Positions 59,277-64,000 of a DNA stretch of 64,000 nucleotides are shown here, piece after piece (positions within the stretch are counted from its first letter, which is position 1; every line of letters starts with the position of its first letter). The stretch spans positions 380,031 to 444,030 of the forward strand of contig NZ_KE386897.1 in assembly GCF_000429405.1 (NCBI RefSeq), in the 5' to 3' direction. The stretch is from Algoriphagus marincola DSM 16067 (GTDB lineage Bacteria > Bacteroidota > Bacteroidia > Cytophagales > Cyclobacteriaceae). Made by a program: the position numbers and the translations under genes. The notes below the pieces were generated by a model. It did not search any database, was not told where the DNA came from, and was given only the letters and a program-made list of their open reading frames with translations.

Positions 59277-59996
59277 ATGAATGTGTTGAAATATCAAAAT
59301 CTATTCAACCTTACTGAATTATGGAAAATAGGAGGGCTTTTATCCGGTAAATTCATTTCAGAGAATGGGGTTTTTGCCAGTTTCGGAACTGAGGGAGATT
59401 GGCCGAATAAGGTATGGATAAAAGGCTCATTGAATTCCCAAAAGCTGTTGACTGTCCCATCGCTATCACTGAGAAAACCCTTTAGTCTGGCAATTTGGGA
59501 GGATGAAAACAAGGATGATCTACTAGGTGAATGTGGCTTCCATTCTACGTCCGATTTGGTGGGGATGTCCCGTGATTTGGCTTCTTTTTCCTTCAGATCC
59601 GATTCGCCGATCAAACTGCAATTGGTAAAAACTCCTGAACAAGCATCGATTTGGTCTCGGGTGTTCTTTGAGGCCTTCGGGTATGAAATACCACCTATTA
59701 CAGTGTTAGCCCTCGGGGAAAAAGTGAGTTTTTTCACTGCCTCATTTGAAGGTAGGCCTATTGGAACCAGCATGATCTTTAAAGATTCCAGGAGTATATC
59801 TGGGATTTATTCGATTGGAGTGATTCCCTCTTTTCGGGGAAAAGGTCTGGCAAATCACTTATTCGAGGCAACGCTAGCTCAGCTGAAGAAAGATGGTGCC
59901 AGCAGAGCTGTCCTCCAAGCCTCTACCATGGGGATGGGATTGTATTTGAAATACGGATTTCAGTCGGATTTTAAAATCAGATTTTATAAAAACTAA
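59277..59996 (+). CDS. GNAT family N-acetyltransferase (two-domain)
   Basis: A 239-residue protein. The C-terminal half is the GNAT domain: ISGIYSIGVIPSFRGKGLANHLFEA carries the R/Q-x-x-G-x-G/A loop, and VLQASTMGMGLYLKYGFQSDFKI the motif B. The N-terminal half (about 1-110) is a degenerate second GNAT-like unit. The substrate is unknown. It lies 7 bp after the DMT gene stop, so it is in the same operon. Confidence 0.9.
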   Translation: MNVLKYQNLFNLTELWKIGGLLSGKFISENGVFASFGTEGDWPNKVWIKGSLNSQKLLTVPSLSLRKPFSLAIWEDENKDDLLGECGFHSTSDLVGMSRDLASFSFRSDSPIKLQLVKTPEQASIWSRVFFEAFGYEIPPITVLALGEKVSFFTASFEGRPIGTSMIFKDSRSISGIYSIGVIPSFRGKGLANHLFEATLAQLKKDGASRAVLQASTMGMGLYLKYGFQSDFKIRFYKN

Positions 59997-60009
59997 AAAA
60001 GAAAAAAAT

Positions 60010-60642
60010 ATGAACTTGATAAACACCTTAAACTGGCGCTATGCCACTAAGAAATTTGACCCAACCAAAAAAATTGATCCAACTCATTTGGAATTGCTTA
60101 AAGAGGCTGTTCGACTTTCGGTCTCCTCCTATGGGCTTCAACTGTATAAGGTTTTGATTATTGAAGATCCAAAAGTGAAGGAATTGCTTCGGGAAGCGTC
60201 TTGGGACCAATCGCAAATCACGGATGCATCTCATTTATTTGTTTTTTGTAGTTACAAGCAAAATTTCAATGAAGGGGTAGATTCCTATATCCACCTTTTG
60301 CAGGAGGGGGTAGATGAATCCAAGAAACCCGGCATTCAAGCTTATGGACAAAGTATTAAGGAAAATATTGACTCGATGGGAGAGTCAGAGAAACAAGCTT
60401 GGTCGGAAAAACAAGTCTATTTGGCTATGAATAATCTGTTGATTGCGGCTGGAGAACTTAAATTGGATGCCTGCCCCATGGAAGGATTTGAGCCGGATAA
60501 ATATGATGAAATTTTGGGCTTACATGAGCAGGGATTACATGCTGTCTTAGTAGCTCCGGTAGGTTTTCGAGCAGCGGACGATTTGGCACAGTTCCGAAAG
60601 AAAGTTCGGCGAAGCACCGAAGAGCTATTTGAACTCATTTGA
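60010..60642 (+). CDS. NAD(P)H-dependent nitroreductase-like flavoprotein
   Basis: A 210-residue oxygen-insensitive nitroreductase-type enzyme (NfsB-like). The start MNLINTLNWRYATKKFDPTKKI is typical, RLSVSSYGLQLYKVLII gives the FMN-binding loop, and LDACPMEGFEPDKYDEIL the second. It reduces quinones or nitro compounds using NAD(P)H. It follows the GNAT gene by 13 bp and precedes the VOC gene by 12 bp. Confidence 0.92.
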   Translation: MNLINTLNWRYATKKFDPTKKIDPTHLELLKEAVRLSVSSYGLQLYKVLIIEDPKVKELLREASWDQSQITDASHLFVFCSYKQNFNEGVDSYIHLLQEGVDESKKPGIQAYGQSIKENIDSMGESEKQAWSEKQVYLAMNNLLIAAGELKLDACPMEGFEPDKYDEILGLHEQGLHAVLVAPVGFRAADDLAQFRKKVRRSTEELFELI

Positions 60643-60654
60643 GGAAAAGAAGGC

Positions 60655-61311
60655 ATGGAGATTTTAACACTTGTATTGCAAAGTGAAAATTTAGAGGAAA
60701 CGGTGAAGTTTTATAGAGAAGCACTAGGCTTTGAGCTTCTTTCCAGGAAAAAGAATCAAGTGGTTTTTCGGGTAGGTTCCTCAGAACTGCTCTTTGAAAA
60801 AGAGACTACAAGGTCTGCCCCGAAGTATCATTTTGCATTTCTTATCCCCAATCATTCAAGTGAATTGGCATTTCAATGGTTGAAAGAAAGAGGAATTAAA
60901 ATTCTGAATTCTGATGCTGGTCCTATTGTAGATTTTGAAAACTGGAAAGCAAAGTCAGTCTATTTCGAAGATTCCCATGGGAATATTTTGGAATTCATTT
61001 CACGGAGGGACCTACAAATTGACATGGTTGGCAATTTTTCAACCCAAAGCATTCTTGGGATAAATGAAATTGGGGTAGTTGCCGATTCTCCATTGGAAAT
61101 GGCTGAAATAATTAAAGCCAAATCTGGTTTGGATTATTTCCCCAAAGGCCCAAAGGATGCTGATTTTTTGGCGATGGGTGAGGACTCAGGTCTCTTGGTG
61201 ATTTCTAAGAAGGGACGCAATTGGTACCCTACCAAATCACCTTCAAAACCTAGTAGGGTAAGATTTGAAATCCAGGTTGGGAATAAGTCTACCTGGTTCG
61301 AATTCAATTAA
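60655..61311 (+). CDS. VOC-family (glyoxalase-like) protein
   Basis: A 218-residue protein with two vicinal-oxygen-chelate modules. The first (1-115) opens MEILTLVLQSENLEETVKFYREALGF and ends with the metal-type VYFEDSHGNILEFI; the second (about 135-218) is shorter and less conserved (EIGVVADSPLEMAEIIK). The putative metal ligand Glu is present in the first (LEFI). The substrate is unknown; metal-dependent lyases and dioxygenases are possible. It is the last gene of the operon that starts with the cyclase. Confidence 0.88.
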   Translation: MEILTLVLQSENLEETVKFYREALGFELLSRKKNQVVFRVGSSELLFEKETTRSAPKYHFAFLIPNHSSELAFQWLKERGIKILNSDAGPIVDFENWKAKSVYFEDSHGNILEFISRRDLQIDMVGNFSTQSILGINEIGVVADSPLEMAEIIKAKSGLDYFPKGPKDADFLAMGEDSGLLVISKKGRNWYPTKSPSKPSRVRFEIQVGNKSTWFEFN

Positions 61312-61449
61312 TTGAAACCTTGAAAATAATTTGAGTTAGATAAAAATACAGTTCCAGTTTGAACGGAGTTCGTTTTGGTCTCCGTGAAAATGCTATGGAA
61401 TGATGTATAAATAAACAACAGTTTAAGACTAGGCGAAAAATAAAATTTT

Positions 61450-62415
61450 ATGAAAAATACACCGATTCAAAATCAAAATTCAGTTGAATTTCCAAAGCCA
61501 ATCTTCATTCCTATAAATGGGATTGAATTGGAAGTATTTGAAGCAGGTATAGAAAACAAAGGTAATCCCATCGTACTCTGTCACGGCTTCCCGGAACTTG
61601 CCTATTCATGGCGGTATCAAATACCAGCTTTGGTTGAAGCTGGGTATCATGTCATCGTTCCTAATCAGAGAGGTTATGGGAATTCATCTCGTCCACTTAC
61701 AGTAGAAGACTATGATACCGAGCATCTGACAAGTGATTTGGTCGCTTTACTTGACTATTATGGATATCAGGAGGCCATCTTTGTTGGGCATGATTGGGGT
61801 GCAAATGTTGTTTGGAACTTGGCGCTTCTTCATCCAAAGCGAGTAAACAAAATAATCAATTTGGCTTTGCCTTATCAGGGGCGAGGTGAAAAACCATGGC
61901 TTGAAATGATGGAGGAGTTTTTTGGGCCGGACTTTTACTTTGTTCATTTTAACAGACAGCATGGGGTTGCCGATCAAATCATGGATGAGAATGTGTCCAG
62001 ATTTTTCCTTAACCTATTCCGCAAAAATATACCTATGGCTCCTCCTCAACCGGGAATGTTAATGATCAATCTTGCAAAAGGTGAAAGACCACTTGGCGAG
62101 CCCATAATGGAAGAAGGTGAATTGTCCGTATTCATATCCACTTTTGAGTCAACCGGCTTTACAGGTGCTATCAATTGGTACCGAAATATGGACCGAAACT
62201 GGCATTTAATGGCAGAAATCAAGCCAATAATCTACCAGCCCACTTTGATGATCTATGGTGAACAGGATACGATTCCAAAATCTGAAAATCTTAGAAAGAT
62301 TGTTCCAAACTTAGAAGAGGTAAGTCTTGATTGCGGACATTGGATCCAGCAAGAAAAGCCTGAGGAAACAAATCAAGCTATTTTAAACTGGCTTGGACAG
62401 CAGAACGAGTTATAA
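61450..62415 (+). CDS. Alpha/beta hydrolase, epoxide hydrolase-like
   Basis: A 321-residue protein. HGFPELAYSWRYQIPAL is the oxyanion region, GHDWGANV the nucleophile elbow with Asp as nucleophile, as in epoxide hydrolases and haloalkane dehalogenases, and GEQDTI and CGHWIQQEKPEE supply acid and base. The cap contains the Tyr pattern of epoxide hydrolases (FVHFNRQHGVADQIM and INWYRNMDRNW). No signal peptide. A 138-bp spacer precedes it and no FNR-type site was found there. It is followed 2 bp later by the YdeI gene. Confidence 0.92.
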   Translation: MKNTPIQNQNSVEFPKPIFIPINGIELEVFEAGIENKGNPIVLCHGFPELAYSWRYQIPALVEAGYHVIVPNQRGYGNSSRPLTVEDYDTEHLTSDLVALLDYYGYQEAIFVGHDWGANVVWNLALLHPKRVNKIINLALPYQGRGEKPWLEMMEEFFGPDFYFVHFNRQHGVADQIMDENVSRFFLNLFRKNIPMAPPQPGMLMINLAKGERPLGEPIMEEGELSVFISTFESTGFTGAINWYRNMDRNWHLMAEIKPIIYQPTLMIYGEQDTIPKSENLRKIVPNLEEVSLDCGHWIQQEKPEETNQAILNWLGQQNEL

Positions 62416-62417
62416 AT

Positions 62418-62984
62418 ATGGAAACATTTTGTCCGAAAACACCAACTGAATGGCGGAACTGGTTACATGAAAACCATCAATTCAAGAAGTCAGTTTGGCT
62501 CATTTATTATAAGTCAAATTCATGTATTCCTTCTATTACTTGGAGCGAAGCCGTGGATGAGGCGTTATGTTTTGGCTGGATAGATAGTACCAAAAAGACT
62601 ATTGACAAAGAGAGATACATGCAATACTTTTCAAAAAGGAAGCCAACCAGTAATTGGTCAAATGTTAATAAAGCAAAAGTGGCTAATCTCATTCAAAATA
62701 ACCGAATGACGAAAGCAGGATATGATTGTATCAAAATTGCAAAGCAAAATGGCTCTTGGACCAATTTAGATCAGGTTGAAGCATTGGTCATTCCCAAAGA
62801 CTTAAACGAACAACTTATCAATTGCAAAGAAGCAATCCAGTATTTTTCTAAGCTATCGAAGTCCGATAAAAAGATTTTATTGCACTGGGTTGTTTCAGCC
62901 AAAAGAGAAGTGACAAGGCAAAAAAGAGTTCAAGAAATTGTGGAAAATGCCAGCAAGAATTTAAAGCCAAAACAGTTTAGGTAA
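62418..62984 (+). CDS. YdeI/OmpD-associated family protein
   Basis: A 188-residue protein with the YdeI pattern: EWRNWLHENHQFKKSVWLIYYK, then ITWSEAVDEALCFGWIDSTKKTID and RYMQYFSKRKPTSNWSNVN. A C-terminal helical part is rich in Lys and Arg. The function is unknown; E. coli relatives affect peptide resistance through OmpD. It begins 2 bp after the epoxide-hydrolase-like gene. Codon use from here to the right becomes visibly richer in A+T. Confidence 0.9.
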   Translation: METFCPKTPTEWRNWLHENHQFKKSVWLIYYKSNSCIPSITWSEAVDEALCFGWIDSTKKTIDKERYMQYFSKRKPTSNWSNVNKAKVANLIQNNRMTKAGYDCIKIAKQNGSWTNLDQVEALVIPKDLNEQLINCKEAIQYFSKLSKSDKKILLHWVVSAKREVTRQKRVQEIVENASKNLKPKQFR

Positions 62985-62989
62985 ACAAA

Positions 62990-63736
62990 ATGAACTACCC
63001 TTTACTAAAACCAAAATACTATCTATCTCTTATTAAGGATTTATTAAACTTCATTAGGTGTCCTTACAGTAATCCGTTAAAAGTAAAAACAGTAAAACAA
63101 AAGGTCTATGACACAATTGGCTTATTCTTTATTAAAATTTGCTTTTCAATTAGTATTGCATCCTTACTCCAATTTATTTACGAGCCAGAAAATCTTACTT
63201 CAATCAATATGTTAGAAAGATTTAGCCCTTTTGTTTTAGTATTAGTTGCAGGAGTTATTTTGCCAGTATATGAGGAAATCACTTTCAGGTTGTCATTGAA
63301 ATTTAAACCTACTTATCTTGCGGTAACTTCAGGAACTTTTATCTATTACATACTAACAAAAGCTGTTTTCAAATCTAGAATATCCCTTGTAGACGAAACA
63401 TTTTTGTTTAGGGTGTTAATTGGAATATTATTCATAATAATTACCTACATAATTTTTAGTAGAGAAAAAGTCAAAAAGTTAATTGATCGTTTTTGGAAAG
63501 ATAATTTCAAATTTATTTACTATTTGTCATGTGTTAGTTTTGCTTGGCTCCATATATTTAATTTCGAATTAAGTATGGTTAATCTTTTATTGCTGCCAAT
63601 AATTACATTGCCTCAGCTATTTAGTGCAACAATTGCAGGGTATACCAGAATAGCATTTGGATTTAAATACCCCTTATTCACACATATGGCGACAAATATT
63701 TTATTTACGTTGTTAACTTTCATTCCATTGGATTAA
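62990..63736 (+). CDS. CPBP-family intramembrane protease
   Basis: A 248-residue protein with about seven membrane segments. The CPBP/Abi signature is present: EE-x3-R in VYEEITFRLS near 95-104, F-x3-H in SFAWLHIFNF and H-x3-N in THMATNILF. These residues form the glutamic endopeptidase site of CAAX/bacteriocin-processing proteases; a local substrate is not evident. The gene is markedly A+T-rich relative to its neighbours, so recent transfer is possible. It starts 5 bp after the YdeI gene. Confidence 0.88.
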   Translation: MNYPLLKPKYYLSLIKDLLNFIRCPYSNPLKVKTVKQKVYDTIGLFFIKICFSISIASLLQFIYEPENLTSINMLERFSPFVLVLVAGVILPVYEEITFRLSLKFKPTYLAVTSGTFIYYILTKAVFKSRISLVDETFLFRVLIGILFIIITYIIFSREKVKKLIDRFWKDNFKFIYYLSCVSFAWLHIFNFELSMVNLLLLPIITLPQLFSATIAGYTRIAFGFKYPLFTHMATNILFTLLTFIPLD

Positions 63737-63785
63737 TAGATCAATTTGATCTGGGTGGAATTGCTAGGTGTAGGAATTTTATTCT

Positions 63786-63824
63786 TAAAGTCAACCTGTT
63801 TCCATTTGAATCAGGTTGACTTTA
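63786..63824. terminator. Hairpin after the CPBP gene
   Basis: A 13-bp perfect stem, TAAAGTCAACCTG (63786-63798) with CAGGTTGACTTTA (63812-63824), and a 13-nt loop. The T tail is weak on the plus strand. It may end both the CPBP transcript and a leftward transcript entering from the right. Confidence 0.55.
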
Positions 63825-64000
63825 CTTGTTCTCCATTCCCCGAAAGGAGTATGTTTTTTTTGGTTGAATTGTAAAACCAATGGTAGATTTTACCGGATAC
63901 TACCCTCTCTGTATTTTCCCAAAACCTCAGAGATCCTGTAGCTCGGAATTTGGATAGCTTCTGACAAATTGGCCAAACTGATAATTTAATGGAATACGGT
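63811..64000 (-). CDS. Possible C-terminus of a leftward gene (partial)
   Basis: On the minus strand a frame is open from the right edge to a TGA at 63811, 63 codons, ending inside the hairpin. The visible residues (for example KFRATGSLRFWENTE and KIYHWFYNSTKKNILLSGNG) are not recognised. An open run of this length can occur by chance, so the gene is only suspected. Confidence 0.25.
   Translation of the reverse strand, partial: PYSIKLSVWPICQKLSKFRATGSLRFWENTERVVSGKIYHWFYNSTKKNILLSGNGEQVKST

Noticed and set aside
1..64000. CRISPR arrays, rRNA, insertion sequences
   Set aside because: No regularly spaced short repeats with spacers, no rRNA sequence and no transposase motif were seen.

Overview
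The window is chromosomal DNA from a member of the Bacteroidota, most likely the Cyclobacteriaceae (Algoriphagus-like). Signs are a SusC/SusD pair, GSCFA and DUF255 proteins, a LytS/LytTR system, a permease-aminopeptidase fusion, promoters of the TTG-N19-TAnnTTTG type instead of sigma-70 boxes, and A-rich start regions with little Shine-Dalgarno character. The genus is inference; the phylum is well supported.

Layout. 0-4.2 kb: a MacA/MacB-like efflux operon followed by a serine hydrolase that is cut by the left window edge. 4.3-5.8 kb: a lipoprotein esterase converging on a PIN/ribbon-helix-helix toxin-antitoxin pair. 5.9-11.5 kb: priA, a DUF255 thioredoxin-fold protein and a GSCFA protein. 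11.6-12.7 kb: an ECF sigma factor with a membrane partner. 12.7-21.8 kb: a leftward run of SusC, SusD, a PBP4-type carboxypeptidase, an S9 peptidase and two small proteins. 22.4-24.7 kb: a K+-dependent-type membrane pyrophosphatase. 26.0-30.7 kb: tRNA-Pro, a tyrosine integrase, a RadC-like gene, a tripartite hipBST-type toxin-antitoxin operon behind four phased palindromes, and a truncated second radC. 30.8-33.7 kb: a PadR regulator and an FtsX-type permease. 33.9-40.9 kb: an AraC regulator and small redox/membrane genes, then a lipoprotein and a serine hydrolase. 40.9-47.4 kb: an ABC exporter/M1 peptidase fusion opposite a LytS/LytTR pair. 47.4-64 kb: many single-enzyme genes (serine hydrolases, amidohydrolase, acetyltransferases, oxidoreductases, cyclase, VOC, epoxide-hydrolase-like) around two Crp/Fnr regulators.

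Two signals stand out that gene calling does not show. First, four promoters between 50.1 and 57.8 kb each carry an FNR-like palindrome (TTRAY-N4-RTCAW) exactly 22 nt upstream of a TAnnTTTG-type -7 box, the class II activator position. Both Crp/Fnr proteins encoded there have the FNR-type ExxSR recognition motif but no iron-sulphur cysteine cluster, so the region looks like a compact self-contained regulon. Second, two tandem arrays of a roughly 91-105 bp leader element lie directly upstream of two unrelated exported-protein genes 21 kb apart (the left-edge serine hydrolase and susC). Each unit can fold into a hairpin, keeps a 29-30 nt linker and carries its own ATG, while the peptide frame is not conserved. 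This fits a structured RNA or repeat element acting on translation initiation.

Start codons were re-chosen in many places (signal peptides, operon spacing); sequence similarity searches were not possible, so all family names rest on motif recognition.
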